Shown: positions 12,790-21,698, numbered from the stretch's first letter. The stretch: 64,000 nt of DNA from Pseudomonas fulva (GCF_015680705.1 NZ_JADNYP010000007.1:62001-126000), one strand, 5' to 3'. Notes: a model not told the origin generated them from the sequence alone. Numbers and translations: made by a program.

Positions 12790-12795
12790 TATACT
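12790..12795 (+). promoter_or_regulatory. -10 element of the ssrA promoter
   Basis: TATACT ends 43 nt before the mature tmRNA 5' end, leaving room for a short precursor leader that RNase P would remove. No strong -35 is seen. Confidence 0.45.
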
Positions 12796-12838
12796 CCGTC
12801 ACACGTACCGCGAGGTACGACAGCTAGAGCTGAACCAT

Positions 12839-13230
12839 GGGGCCGATTAGGATTCGACGCCGGTAGCGAAACTCTAGGTGCATGCCGAGTTGGTAACAGA
12901 ACTCGTAAATCCACTGTTGCAACTTTCTATAGTTGCCAATGACGAAAACTACGAGGGCTACGCTCTCGCTGCGTAAGCAGCCGAGCCCGCTCTCCTGGTA
13001 GCTTCGGCTCCAGCAATCACCAGGGGATGCCTGTAAACCCGAAGTGATTGTCATACAGAACAGGATCGCCGCGTAGTACGTTGTGGACGAAGTGGCTAAA
13101 ACTTACACAACTCGCCCAAAGCACCCTGCCCGTCGGGCGGCTGCGGGTTAACTCAATAGACACGGCTAAGCATGTAGGACCGACAGCGGAGTACTGGCGG
13201 ACGGGGGTTCAAATCCCCCCGGCTCCACCA
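12839..13230 (+). ncRNA. ssrA: Transfer-messenger RNA (tmRNA)
   Basis: This is a 392-nt RNA that rescues stalled ribosomes together with SmpB. The 5' end GGGGCCGATTAGGATTCGAC and the 3' end with GGTTCAAATCCCCCCGGCTC-CACCA form the tRNA-Ala-like domain, with CCA encoded. The resume codon GCC is at 12935, and the tag frame 12935-12976 encodes ANDENYEGYALAA followed by TAA; it ends in the LAA-type degron (here ALAA) recognised by ClpXP/ClpAP. The last 31 bp serve as the attachment site of the island that follows, and the integrated DNA leaves the RNA intact. Confidence 0.97.
13200..13230 (+). repeat. attL: 3' end of ssrA, copy 1 of the attachment repeat
   Basis: The 31 bp ending in GGCTCCACCA are repeated exactly at 29534-29564 and, in an 18-bp core, at 42051-42068. 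The position in the T arm and acceptor stem of tmRNA is a classic tyrosine-integrase target. Confidence 0.92.
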
Positions 13231-13247
13231 AATGATCCTTACAAATC

Positions 13248-13281
13248 AGGCACTTAGCGAATTTCGCAAGTGCCTTTTTTG
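13248..13281 (+). terminator. Terminator just after ssrA
   Basis: Inverted repeat AGGCACTT(A)GCGA / TCGCAAGTGCCT (13248-13260 and 13264-13275), followed by a run of six T. It lies in element DNA, so the island supplies a terminator to ssrA. Confidence 0.75.
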
Positions 13282-13318
13282 TGCCTAAATGGGTTGTTTT
13301 GGCTCGGTAATGCCAGCT

Positions 13319-13328
13319 TTATGACAGC
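13319..13328 (+). repeat. Possible integrase arm site, left end of element A
   Basis: TTATGACAGC here recurs exactly at 29491-29500, near the other end of element A, with a variant AATGACAGC next to it at 29481. Both lie within about 120 bp of their att copy. Confidence 0.4.
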
Positions 13329-13445
13329 CTTTCTAGCCCATTCCACATCTGCGGCTAAGCCCCCATCGCATCAACCGTCATTGCGTTTTCCGACGATTTT
13401 TCGGTTTGAAATCGAGCCACAGCGGTCTGGCAGGGGTATTAAATC

Positions 13446-13485
13446 TGTGTCGGCTTACACACAGAGACCCACACATGCCGACACA
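13446..13485. promoter_or_regulatory. Inverted repeat around the start of the AlpA-like gene
   Basis: TGTGTCGGC (13446-13454) and GCCGACACA (13477-13485) are a perfect 9-bp inverted repeat; the right arm covers the first codons after ATG 13475. It could be an autoregulatory operator or an RNA hairpin that hides the start. Confidence 0.45.
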
Positions 13486-13723
13486 TGCCCCTAAGAAGTA
13501 CCTGATCAGTCACGCCTCGCTGCAGCACTGCTTTGACAAGAGCCGCTCTGGCCTCGAGAAGCTGCGCGAAAGCGACCCCAGCTTCCCTCGCCCCATCAAG
13601 TTTGGCCCGAGCAAACAGGCTGGCGTTTACTTCGTCGTCGCGGAGGTGGAAGCCTGGCTGGAGAGCAAGATCAGCGAGCGTGATGGAGTCACTCGGGCTC
13701 TCTCTGAGAGAGATGAGCAATGA
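13475..13723 (+). CDS. AlpA-like excisionase/regulator
   Basis: An 82-residue protein with the AlpA/MerR-like winged-helix pattern: LISHASLQHCFDKSRSGLEKLRESDPSFPRPIKFGPSKQAGVYFVVAEVEAWLESKI. Proteins of this type in islands activate the integrase or bind near att to promote excision; that is family knowledge. The ATG at 13475 is used because the upstream extension has no similarity to the family. Its stop overlaps the ATG of the DUF3987 gene (ATGA), so the two are cotranslated. Confidence 0.75.
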   Translation: MPTHAPKKYLISHASLQHCFDKSRSGLEKLRESDPSFPRPIKFGPSKQAGVYFVVAEVEAWLESKISERDGVTRALSERDEQ

Positions 13724-15225
13724 CCACTCACGAGCAGATACCGTCGTTCTTGGCGGAAATGCCCGAGGCAGCACGTGCCTCATATCTGAATCCAAGCATT
13801 TTGCCAAAGCCGCTGCCGAGTGGGTTGGCCAGGGTTATGCCCTGGCGTGGAGAGCTACTGCCTGCTGTTCTTCAAGACTACGTTCAGGATGTCGCTGAGC
13901 GCACCCAGTGCCCGCCGGATTTTGTTGGGGTCGCGCTTGTAGTTGCTGTCAGCGCCGTGGTCGGGCGCAAATTCACCATCCACCCGAAACAGCATGATGA
14001 TTGGACTGTCGTTCCCAACCAATGGGGAGTCATCATTGGACGGCCGTCTGCGATGAAAACACCAGCGCTCAAGCAAGCGCTTCGTCCTTTGGACGCATTG
14101 GAGACAAGAGAGCGAAATCAGCACTCCATGGCGTTGGAGGACTACAGGACCAACAGTGAGCTGCTCGACATCGAACGCAAGGCTGCTAAGAGCAAGGCCA
14201 CGAAACTTGTAGGCAGCGGCGACAAACTTGGAGCGCGGGAGGAACTCACCAAGGTTTCGAGTGATGTGCTGCCTCCAGTGCAGCGTCGTTACACCGTCAA
14301 CGACTCAACGGTAGAAAAGCTCGGTGAGCTGCTCAACGAAAACCCAAACGGCCTGCTGCTAGTACGCGACGAGCTCGGGGGCTGGCTCGCAACAATACAG
14401 AGTGAGGACGGCTCAGTGGCACGCGCTTTCTACTTGGAGTGCTTCGATGGCAACGGCTCATTTACCTACGATCGTATTGGACGAGGCACCCTGTTCATCG
14501 AGTCATGTTGTTTATCGCTGATTGGCGGAATTCAACCCTCACGAATCGCATCCCTCGTGAACGCCGCGATCAGCGGCGAAGTGGATGACGGGCTGATTCA
14601 GCGCCTACAGCTCGCCGTCTATCCCGACGACATCCGTGAGTGGCGTCTGGTCGATCGCTGGCCGAACCAAGCTGCCGCTAAGAACGTAGAACAGATTATC
14701 GACCACCTCGACCAGCTCCCATCCGAGCCTCGTACTGCGCTCAGGTTCAGCCCAGAAGCACAGGAAATATTTAACGCCTGGTATACACGTCATATGCAAC
14801 AAAGCCGGAGCGAAGAACTTCACCCAGCGTTGCAATCACATTATCTGAAGATGCCACAGACCATTGCGGGATTGGCCCTACTGTTCGAACTGGTCGAAGG
14901 TGGACAGGGAGCCGTGGGCACAGAGTCCACGTCCCGTGCCATTAACTGGGCGATCTACCTGACGAGCCATGCCCTGCGGCTGTACGGCGCAGCAATAAAC
15001 GCCCCACTACTCGGTGCCAGGTTGATCCTGGAACGTAGACAGAAATTACCCGAACCGTTTACCGCACGCGAGGTGCGCCAGAAAGACTGGATGGGATTGG
15101 GATCTCAGGACGCTGTGAGCAAAGCACTCGCTGTTCTGGCTGAGCACGACTTGATCATTGGCTACGAGGTGGCCGGAGAAAAAGGTGGCCGCCCATCAAC
15201 ACGCTACATTTGGCGAAAAACGTAG
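13720..15225 (+). CDS. DUF3987 (YfjI-like) ATPase-fold protein
   Basis: A 501-residue protein of the DUF3987 family found in prophages, satellites and islands, often next to an AlpA regulator and thought to take part in replication or stability. A P-loop-like segment GVIIGRPSAMKTPALKQAL lies near residue 108, and the family sequences VRDELGGWLATIQSE and NGSFTYDRIGRGT follow at about 220-260. A winged-helix-like C terminus (ALAVLAEHDLIIGYEVAGEKGGRPSTRYIW) suggests DNA binding. No zinc primase domain is seen. It forms a two-gene unit with the AlpA-like gene. Confidence 0.78.
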   Translation: MTTHEQIPSFLAEMPEAARASYLNPSILPKPLPSGLARVMPWRGELLPAVLQDYVQDVAERTQCPPDFVGVALVVAVSAVVGRKFTIHPKQHDDWTVVPNQWGVIIGRPSAMKTPALKQALRPLDALETRERNQHSMALEDYRTNSELLDIERKAAKSKATKLVGSGDKLGAREELTKVSSDVLPPVQRRYTVNDSTVEKLGELLNENPNGLLLVRDELGGWLATIQSEDGSVARAFYLECFDGNGSFTYDRIGRGTLFIESCCLSLIGGIQPSRIASLVNAAISGEVDDGLIQRLQLAVYPDDIREWRLVDRWPNQAAAKNVEQIIDHLDQLPSEPRTALRFSPEAQEIFNAWYTRHMQQSRSEELHPALQSHYLKMPQTIAGLALLFELVEGGQGAVGTESTSRAINWAIYLTSHALRLYGAAINAPLLGARLILERRQKLPEPFTAREVRQKDWMGLGSQDAVSKALAVLAEHDLIIGYEVAGEKGGRPSTRYIWRKT

Positions 15226-15260
15226 CCTCGACCCAACCGGTTACTAAAGGCCGGTAGGGC

Positions 15261-15296
15261 AACCTACAGAACCTACGAAACTAAGTTCTGTAGGTT
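15261..15296. terminator. Hairpin between the DUF3987 gene and the methyltransferase gene
   Basis: A perfect 12-bp inverted repeat (15261-15272 and 15285-15296) with a 12-nt loop lies 36 bp after the DUF3987 stop. It can terminate that gene and, in reverse, transcription from the convergent methyltransferase unit. The motif CCTAC is repeated several times here. Confidence 0.55.
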
Positions 15297-15467
15297 TTGT
15301 AGGCACTCTTTTCCTGGTAGGGAGAAGTAACCAGCGCCCAAATGGACGTACCTGAGCGCTTGGGGCAGCTGCCAGTGCTTGCGAACCGGCCGCTCTGAAC
15401 CTGTCGAATCAGGCCGGTATCGGCTGAAAGCGGAAATATGGAGCGTGCCATCCGAACTCTACCTCCA

Positions 15468-16724
15468 TTAGCGCCTAATTTTGGCGCCTGGTCCTTTTCC
15501 CGCACCAGGATGAGGAGTGTTGTCTAACAGAACTCCTTTGAAAGCGCCCGGGACTTCCCGAACCGGCTCAGCCTCAGGGCAATTGAGACCCTCCTTCGGG
15601 ACATATCTCGTAGCGTCCAGTAGCAGTCCGTCGAAGCATTGAGCACGCAACGCCACTGCAACTGATGCAGCGAGAGCCGGAGGTACAGCGTTTCCTATTT
15701 GCCCCTGAGCAAGCCTGTAGGCAACGGGCCATTGATAATTAGCTGGAAAAGTCTGGAGTGCAGCCAACTCCGCCACAGAAAGCCTACGGCTATCCCAATG
15801 AAACGGCCCGGTTGCAGGGCCAGGGCTGGCAGCCACAGTCCAAGCAGGTTTGTTCTTTGCCAGCTTCAAAAGGAAAGACCAGTAACGACGGCGCCAACCG
15901 AAGATTGGATGCCCCCCCCCCCTGTCCGTGTGCCATAGATAGTTATGGCCTTCGGGAATCGAAGGTAAGAGGCCTGCCCATTTACCGCTTGGTTGCAAAT
16001 ATTCCAGCTCTTCCTGACCAACGCTCAGATGGCCAATAGCATCCCAGCTAGTCCGCCATCTGGGGCGCTCATCTCCGGCCAACCCCACCTCAAAGTGAGA
16101 TGCGCTCGGAGGGACGAATCGCTCCCCAGACCGGGCTGCAACGATAAATAGCCTCTCGCGAGCTTGCGGCACACCAAAATCTAAAGCGTTCAGCACGCAC
16201 ATCACTGGACGGTATTTCGTCCCGTGAGCGCGGTTAATCGCAGCAAATCTACGACTAACGTAAGATGCCCCTGAACTCCGTCCTGCAGCCAACCCGCTTA
16301 CGTTCTCGATTAGCACCGCATCTGGCAAGAAGTGCGCTACAGCATCTAACATTGCCGTGAGCGTCTTTGCGCGAGGATCCTTCAGCCGCGAAACCTTACC
16401 TGCGTGCCACAGAGCGGCCTTAGAAAATGGCTGGCACGGCGGCCCACCAAAAAGTAAGCCAACGTCTCCTCTCTTCAAACCAGATTGTTCCTCCATCTGT
16501 TCAACAGAGAGGTCATGAACATCACCCGGCTCAGCAAGCTTGTGATCAGGCCAATTTGCAGCAAGAGTCAGTCGCGCGTAAGGGTCAGCCTCAATGCTCA
16601 GTGCTGGATCGAATCCAGCTTCTCGCACTCCGAGGTCAAGACCGCCCGCACCGGTGAAGAACGAGAGCGCTGGGATGGACGGCACTCTCGATTTTGCGGC
16701 CCCCCCGTTATGCATTGAATTCAT
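15468..16724 (-). CDS. DNA (cytosine-5) methyltransferase, with a poly-G tract
   Basis: A 418-residue C5-cytosine methyltransferase. Motif I FFTGAGGLDLG is near residue 25, motif IV GGPPCQPFS (catalytic Cys) near 95, motif VI ENVSG near 142, motif VIII QARERLFIVA near 188 and motif X GQIGNAVPPALAASV near 345, so all core motifs are intact. The ATG at 16724 is preceded by AGAGG and lies inside the end of the upstream helicase-nuclease gene (17-bp overlap), implying translational coupling. Codons 268-271 contain 11 consecutive G (RGGG), a possible slippage site. Acting with its neighbour it probably forms a restriction-modification-like defence pair; the recognition sequence cannot be read. Confidence 0.93.
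   Translation of the reverse strand: MNSMHNGGAAKSRVPSIPALSFFTGAGGLDLGVREAGFDPALSIEADPYARLTLAANWPDHKLAEPGDVHDLSVEQMEEQSGLKRGDVGLLFGGPPCQPFSKAALWHAGKVSRLKDPRAKTLTAMLDAVAHFLPDAVLIENVSGLAAGRSSGASYVSRRFAAINRAHGTKYRPVMCVLNALDFGVPQARERLFIVAARSGERFVPPSASHFEVGLAGDERPRWRTSWDAIGHLSVGQEELEYLQPSGKWAGLLPSIPEGHNYLWHTDRGGGHPIFGWRRRYWSFLLKLAKNKPAWTVAASPGPATGPFHWDSRRLSVAELAALQTFPANYQWPVAYRLAQGQIGNAVPPALAASVAVALRAQCFDGLLLDATRYVPKEGLNCPEAEPVREVPGAFKGVLLDNTPHPGAGKGPGAKIRR
15912..15922 (-). repeat. Homopolymeric tract G(11) inside the methyltransferase gene
   Basis: Eleven consecutive C on the plus strand (11 G on the coding strand) encode Arg-Gly-Gly-Gly before HPIFGW. Gain or loss of one base would shift the frame and remove motif X. 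Confidence 0.85.
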
Positions 16725-19700
16725 CTCGCGCCTCTGGGGAGTAAATGACTGCATGCGAGCCCCCAATGTCCACCTCTCCTACTACGCGTTTGCACAACTC
16801 TCTAATAGCTTTCCAAAGCATCGCTGACTCATAGTTTTCTAGATCTGCCGGCACGTTATCCAGAAGAGATTTCGCGCATACCACAATGAGTCGCTCCTGC
16901 GTTCGAGAGAACGCAACGTTAGCGCGATTCAAATCCAAAATGAAAGCAGCATTCTTCGTGATGGCGGCCGTATCACTTGCGGTGGCCGACACGATTACGA
17001 CCGGGCACTCACCACCTTGCATCTTCTCCACGGTATCAATGCGAAGAATTTCATCGCGCATACCGAGTTGCTGTGTCAAAAGGCTGCGCTGCGCGCGGTG
17101 CGGCGTCATCACCACCACACTACGTGGATGATGCTCATTCTTGCTCTGAAGAATACCGTCGATTATCTCAACTTCCAGCGGGTTTGCCTTTACCGAACTT
17201 TGATCGTCATGCACGACAAGATGCAGACGCTCAGAGTCTGTCCAGATTGCGCTCCATGGAGACCCAGTAACGACTTCGTGTGCGAGTTCTTCCTCTCGCC
17301 CCCTACCTTCCAATCGAATGTCGTCACGTTGGTAAACAGGATTGATGAGATGGCGGACGACCTCTGGAAGTCGGAAGGTGAACGTAAGTGAAGATAATAC
17401 AACCTGATCGTCTGCAACTCGGCGGCGGACCTTGATACCGCGCACGGCCTCATAAGCACTGACATACGGCTGATACACAGTAACTGGATATCTGTCCTCC
17501 TCCTCCCAATTGTGCGCAACGATTGGTGCAAGCTGCCTATGATCTCCCGCGAGCATTATTTGGCCGTCTTCAGCGAGAAGGGTCGTCAGCGCGAGGAAGT
17601 GAGCGAGCACCATCATGCTGGCCTCGTCGACGATAAGCAGATTGCTCTGGAATCCCGCGGCTCGTCGTCCGAACGCAGCTGAGGCGTCTAAACTTGTTGC
17701 CAACTTCAATAGTGCAGTGGTCGTTCCACCGATGATGGCAATGCCATTCGCCTGAGCATCTCTCAGTGTCCGTACTGCTGCATTGCTGCGGAGTTCAGCG
17801 ATGCCTACCAAGTCTGCTCTTGGGTCAACCCGGAACAGGTGAACCGGCAATGTCGCTAGACCCGCTGCCTCAAATGCGCGTTTCAGAGGGTCGATGGTTG
17901 CCGAAATGCGGAGCATGAGTTCATCAACGGCTGTATGCGTCTGCGCACCAATCAAGACGATAGCGCCAGCACCAAGGCTGGTCCAGCAGCGCGATAAAAC
18001 GCTAGCTGCAGTAGTTTGAGTTTTGCCAGTACCTGGAGGCCCCTGCAAGAGTTGAATTCGTGCAGAAATCCCCTCAACAACAGCCCGCTGCTGGTCACGC
18101 ATCAATTGGTGGCCTTGCAAAGTGCGGAAGCCGTCCAGCGCCGAAAGTAGGTGTTGAGTTGATAACTCTGCTAGAGCTTCCTGTGTCGGTACGCGGGGAT
18201 TTGCGGTATCCAGCCACTGATACGTGTGATGAGCAGGAATCGTGGTAAGTCTGGCATCGGCCTTAGGCGCCACGAAATCACTAATGCTTTCGTCCAGCGT
18301 AGCGAACGCAAAATCAACCCTGTTGGCCGATTGGCTAGCAGCGATGTACCGGCCAGCTTGCGAATATAGTGGGGAAAGTCGAACTATGCCGTTCACCCAA
18401 TCAATATCTTCCACTACGCAGGTCGAACCACCAAAAAGTAACTGCCTCATTGTCTGGCCGACTTCCGGGTCTCCAGAATGAGGACTCAGTCGCGCGAACT
18501 CTGATCCGCTATAAATGTTCCGCAGCGTGGCCAGATCAGCTCCATAAGTTGCAATGTCAATCTCGGCTGTTAACTCGTTTCCTCCAGCAGACTCCTGCAA
18601 GTTTCGCAGGGGGAGAGTGATTCCTTTAGCCACGCGATTTGAGGCCGGAACCATGTGCGTTGACAACCATTCGGCAACCTTTACATGGTGATCCAACCGC
18701 AAGAAGTCCAACGCAGCTTCTGCCGGCGTTGCGATGCCTAGGTTGAATTGCCTCAGTGCAACGACATCGAGCCGCGGCTTAGAAATTTCGTCGTTGCGAG
18801 GAAGGAACCACTCTACCCACCGCATGGCATGCAGGCGTGCTTGCAGAAGCCCCTGTAGAAAATTGGGTTGAGCGGCTTCGTAGTAGCGCTCAAGCTGGCC
18901 GCGTTGCTGAGCATCTTCTGCAGTTTCTGGCCGGGGAAGGGTGCGCCAGTATGCCCTCCAGTATGGGGCGCTTAGAGAATCAAAGAAGCGACTCCTGATT
19001 TCGAAATGATACGCAACCTTGTCCGGATCGCGATCACGCGCCCACTCATTGTCGGGCCGAAGCTCGAGCTGAGTTTTGAAGTCAAAGAGGTCTTGGCGGA
19101 AAACCCAGTCCAGCTTCACGGGAGCACGATTTATTGTCCGAGTCCAATGAAACCTCTCGCCGTACCATCTCAATGAAGTCAGGACCGACAGGCCACGACC
19201 AGTCCAACCCAATGCGAGCTGTTTGTCAGCCTCTTCGCCAACACAAGAGAAGATCAACTGATCAAGAGGTTCTCTGCACCCCATCAGCTCCTGAAGACTC
19301 CGCAGGAGTCGCGTGTCTGACCGGAGGCACGCCTCAATCAGCTGCGACATCTCGGCCCGAGACCACACGTAGAAATGGATGGAAGCTTGCCTTTCCGGAG
19401 CAATGTCCGTAATCGCGTTGATCATTTCATCAAAGAAGCCTTGTAGTAGCTCTGCTTCTTGTCCTGTAGCTACGTCATGGTTGCTAGACCAGGGGGCAGC
19501 GCGTGTTCTAATGACATCTCGGAACTCAGCAAGGTCTCTTTGCTGGTAGATGGGCCTTCCATCTTCTCCAACAGCACCCGTCTTGAGCCGTTCGACTATC
19601 GTTGCTTCCGGAGCCCAACGCCCATTCTCGTTGCGGAACGGTGTATGAAGCTGCCACCGGCTCGTTGTGATGTGAGCAGCTAAAGAACCGATCCGGTTCT

Positions 19701-20832
19701 CAACGTAGTCATAATGAACGCCAAGATAGATACGAACTACCGGACGTCCTTGCGCCTCGAATGGCGGCAGTTGGCTCTGAACGCGCCACGGAAGTCGGGC
19801 AACGGGGTAGTCTTCTGGATCATGCTCTCCGTTCGGCAGAGTTGTCCTGCGAGTTCGCGCGAGTGCCTTAAGCATGGACAGATTGCCTGAGAACCCTGGA
19901 GAAGTTCGGCATCCATGCGCTGCTTGCGAGTCAAGATCCAGCTCCGCTAGATGATCGATATTCTCGATACCATTGCTCTGGAGGACCCGAGCTGCAGATG
20001 AGTCGATTGCGACCAGCTGCATAGCGCGCGAGCGGCCAGCTTCGGGTAGGCAGACTACATTGAACTTGCAGTGATCGCACTTGGACTCAATCGAATATGG
20101 CAGATCCTGTAAATCCTTAGAAAGAACAGCATCCATCTGCCCTCCCTCTTCGAGGAGCCGGATGACATCGGAGGTTTCGACTTCCAAATCAAGCGCAGGC
20201 AACCCGCGGACTGCCTGAACCTCTTCAGTGCCTTCGTCAATTCTTGCGACAACGGCTTCGATCGAGTTTGCGTCGACACCAGCCCCGGCGATCTCAAGCC
20301 CATGTTCCTCTACGAGCTTTCGGACCAGCAATCTGTATACGGCCGCCTGAATTCGCTGGTACGTCCTGTCCTTCCGCGACGCTTTACATTCAACCAGGCG
20401 AATCCGCGGGACTAGGTTGTCCCATTCAACGATCACGAAATCGATCCGACCGAGTACCGCGAAGGTGCCCACGATTCCGTGTACATCCAGCTCGCGTCCA
20501 AACACCAGCTCCCCCGGCTCCAGCGCTCGTAGCATCTTTGTAAACGCCTGCCAAGTCGTTTTGGTGTCTTCTCCAGCATCTCGCCGGGCGCGAAACCGAG
20601 TCAGGTCAACAAAACCCTCACCGACCAAGCCATCATCAACTTCGTCCTCACGATCGGCGCCCGCAGTACGCAAGACTGGATCGAGTGGGTTAAATAGACG
20701 GTTATAGAAGGGCAGATCGCGCCGCAACTGTTGCTCATCCTTTCCGAGTTTCAGGCGACGAGCACAAGAATGGTGTCGAATATACTCTCCGATATCCGTG
20801 ACCTTTAGGGATACGTGGTCGGCATCTGGCAT
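16708..20832 (-). CDS. Large Fe-S PD-(D/E)XK nuclease / SF1B (Dna2-like) helicase
   Basis: A 1374-residue protein starting at ATG 20832 (AAGGA just before, MPDADHVSLK). The N terminus resembles Cas4/Dna2 nucleases: a Cys near residue 22 (HHSCARRLKLG), the nuclease motif GRIDFV...VECKAS near 130-147 followed by QRIQAAVYRLL, and CDHCKF..VC near 252, giving four Cys for a 4Fe-4S cluster. After about 650 residues of unrecognised sequence comes an SF1 helicase: Walker A GPPGTGKT near 930, Walker B LIVDEASMM near 1067, GDHRQLAPI, FRLPEVVRHL and RANVAFSRTQERL. It probably processes or cuts foreign DNA with ATP. It is upstream of, and overlaps, the 5mC methyltransferase, so it is the likely restriction partner. 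The pair matches no named system that I know. Confidence 0.88.
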   Translation of the reverse strand: MPDADHVSLKVTDIGEYIRHHSCARRLKLGKDEQQLRRDLPFYNRLFNPLDPVLRTAGADREDEVDDGLVGEGFVDLTRFRARRDAGEDTKTTWQAFTKMLRALEPGELVFGRELDVHGIVGTFAVLGRIDFVIVEWDNLVPRIRLVECKASRKDRTYQRIQAAVYRLLVRKLVEEHGLEIAGAGVDANSIEAVVARIDEGTEEVQAVRGLPALDLEVETSDVIRLLEEGGQMDAVLSKDLQDLPYSIESKCDHCKFNVVCLPEAGRSRAMQLVAIDSSAARVLQSNGIENIDHLAELDLDSQAAHGCRTSPGFSGNLSMLKALARTRRTTLPNGEHDPEDYPVARLPWRVQSQLPPFEAQGRPVVRIYLGVHYDYVENRIGSLAAHITTSRWQLHTPFRNENGRWAPEATIVERLKTGAVGEDGRPIYQQRDLAEFRDVIRTRAAPWSSNHDVATGQEAELLQGFFDEMINAITDIAPERQASIHFYVWSRAEMSQLIEACLRSDTRLLRSLQELMGCREPLDQLIFSCVGEEADKQLALGWTGRGLSVLTSLRWYGERFHWTRTINRAPVKLDWVFRQDLFDFKTQLELRPDNEWARDRDPDKVAYHFEIRSRFFDSLSAPYWRAYWRTLPRPETAEDAQQRGQLERYYEAAQPNFLQGLLQARLHAMRWVEWFLPRNDEISKPRLDVVALRQFNLGIATPAEAALDFLRLDHHVKVAEWLSTHMVPASNRVAKGITLPLRNLQESAGGNELTAEIDIATYGADLATLRNIYSGSEFARLSPHSGDPEVGQTMRQLLFGGSTCVVEDIDWVNGIVRLSPLYSQAGRYIAASQSANRVDFAFATLDESISDFVAPKADARLTTIPAHHTYQWLDTANPRVPTQEALAELSTQHLLSALDGFRTLQGHQLMRDQQRAVVEGISARIQLLQGPPGTGKTQTTAASVLSRCWTSLGAGAIVLIGAQTHTAVDELMLRISATIDPLKRAFEAAGLATLPVHLFRVDPRADLVGIAELRSNAAVRTLRDAQANGIAIIGGTTTALLKLATSLDASAAFGRRAAGFQSNLLIVDEASMMVLAHFLALTTLLAEDGQIMLAGDHRQLAPIVAHNWEEEDRYPVTVYQPYVSAYEAVRGIKVRRRVADDQVVLSSLTFTFRLPEVVRHLINPVYQRDDIRLEGRGREEELAHEVVTGSPWSAIWTDSERLHLVVHDDQSSVKANPLEVEIIDGILQSKNEHHPRSVVVMTPHRAQRSLLTQQLGMRDEILRIDTVEKMQGGECPVVIVSATASDTAAITKNAAFILDLNRANVAFSRTQERLIVVCAKSLLDNVPADLENYESAMLWKAIRELCKRVVGEVDIGGSHAVIYSPEARDEFNA

Positions 20833-21698
20833 GTCGTTATCCTTATTAAAATTTCCTTGGGCAGATTTGCGTATTGCCCCTTCTGGACACAAGCTTGAAT
20901 CGCCCCAGCTTTCCAAGACACTTTTTAATGGCTACTTTTGGCCGCAAGCAGCCACCTTCGGCGGCCATTCTCGACCGGCTCGGTCTACCGATCACTATCT
21001 GACTATCCTGAACACGTCACCGTCGTCATTTGCTGCCCGTTCACCGTACTGGCCCTGCGCTCAGGAAAACACACCGTCATCTGCCGTCCGTTTCTCGTCG
21101 CAGCCGGAGCCTAGCATTTATATATTTGATGCCAGATCGTCGTCTGACGCTGGTTTGTCGCTACCACTGGGTCTTCCCCGCGAACAGATTAACCCCTCAG
21201 GGACGACATCATACTGGGATCACCCCTTCACAACGCTAATTGTCTGGAAAAACCTCGTAAAAACGCTGAAGCCCAGTATTCATGAGGCTTGCAGCCACAA
21301 CACCCCTTCACGACACCTCTTCGCAACGCCAATTGCCCGGCTAAAGCCCATGAAAACGCTCAAACCCAGTATTCATGCGGCTTGCGGCCACAACCCCCCT
21401 TCACGACACCCCTTCGCAACGCCAATTGCCGGGGCGACACCCGTTAAAAGCCATAAATCCAGCAACCATGCGGGCTGCAGCCACGACACCCCTTCACGAA
21501 ACCCTATCCAGCAAATCGGTAAGTTTCTCTATGGGAGGTGAAGCGTCAGACTCCCATAAGCAATAGATGTGAGGTGAGCCCGGTTTTTATGATGTGTCGC
21601 GAAGCGGATGTCAGGGCTACCCAAAAGCGCCTGGTCAGAGATTTGGGTTTTGCGAGATCGAGCGGAGACTGTGCTCACCTATATCGAGGAGCACTACC
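20833..21698. other. 866-bp gap: promoter region of the helicase unit and tandem repeats
   Basis: No convincing gene is seen. The left part should hold the promoter of the helicase-methyltransferase unit. The centre holds a 93-bp tandem repeat array. An open plus-strand frame crosses the array, but it begins inside the helicase gene and has biased composition (His, Ser, Pro, Thr), so it is not called as a gene. Confidence 0.5.
21221..21512. repeat. Imperfect 93-bp tandem repeats, about three units
   Basis: Units begin CACCCCTTCA at 21221 (80 bp, one internal deletion), 21301 (93 bp), 21394 (93 bp, first base changed) and 21487 (truncated). The units share blocks such as CTTCGCAACGCCAATTGCC and CCCAGTATTCATGCGGCTTG. 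The period is divisible by three. Confidence 0.75.

Noticed and set aside
21221..21512. Tandem repeats as a CRISPR array
   Set aside because: Units are 80-93 bp, directly adjacent and without unique spacers; no cas genes are present. The Cas4-like part belongs to the helicase-nuclease.
20798..21541. 247-residue plus-strand frame through the 93-bp repeats
   Set aside because: It begins inside the helicase gene, has odd composition and no ribosome site; the repeat period merely keeps the frame open.
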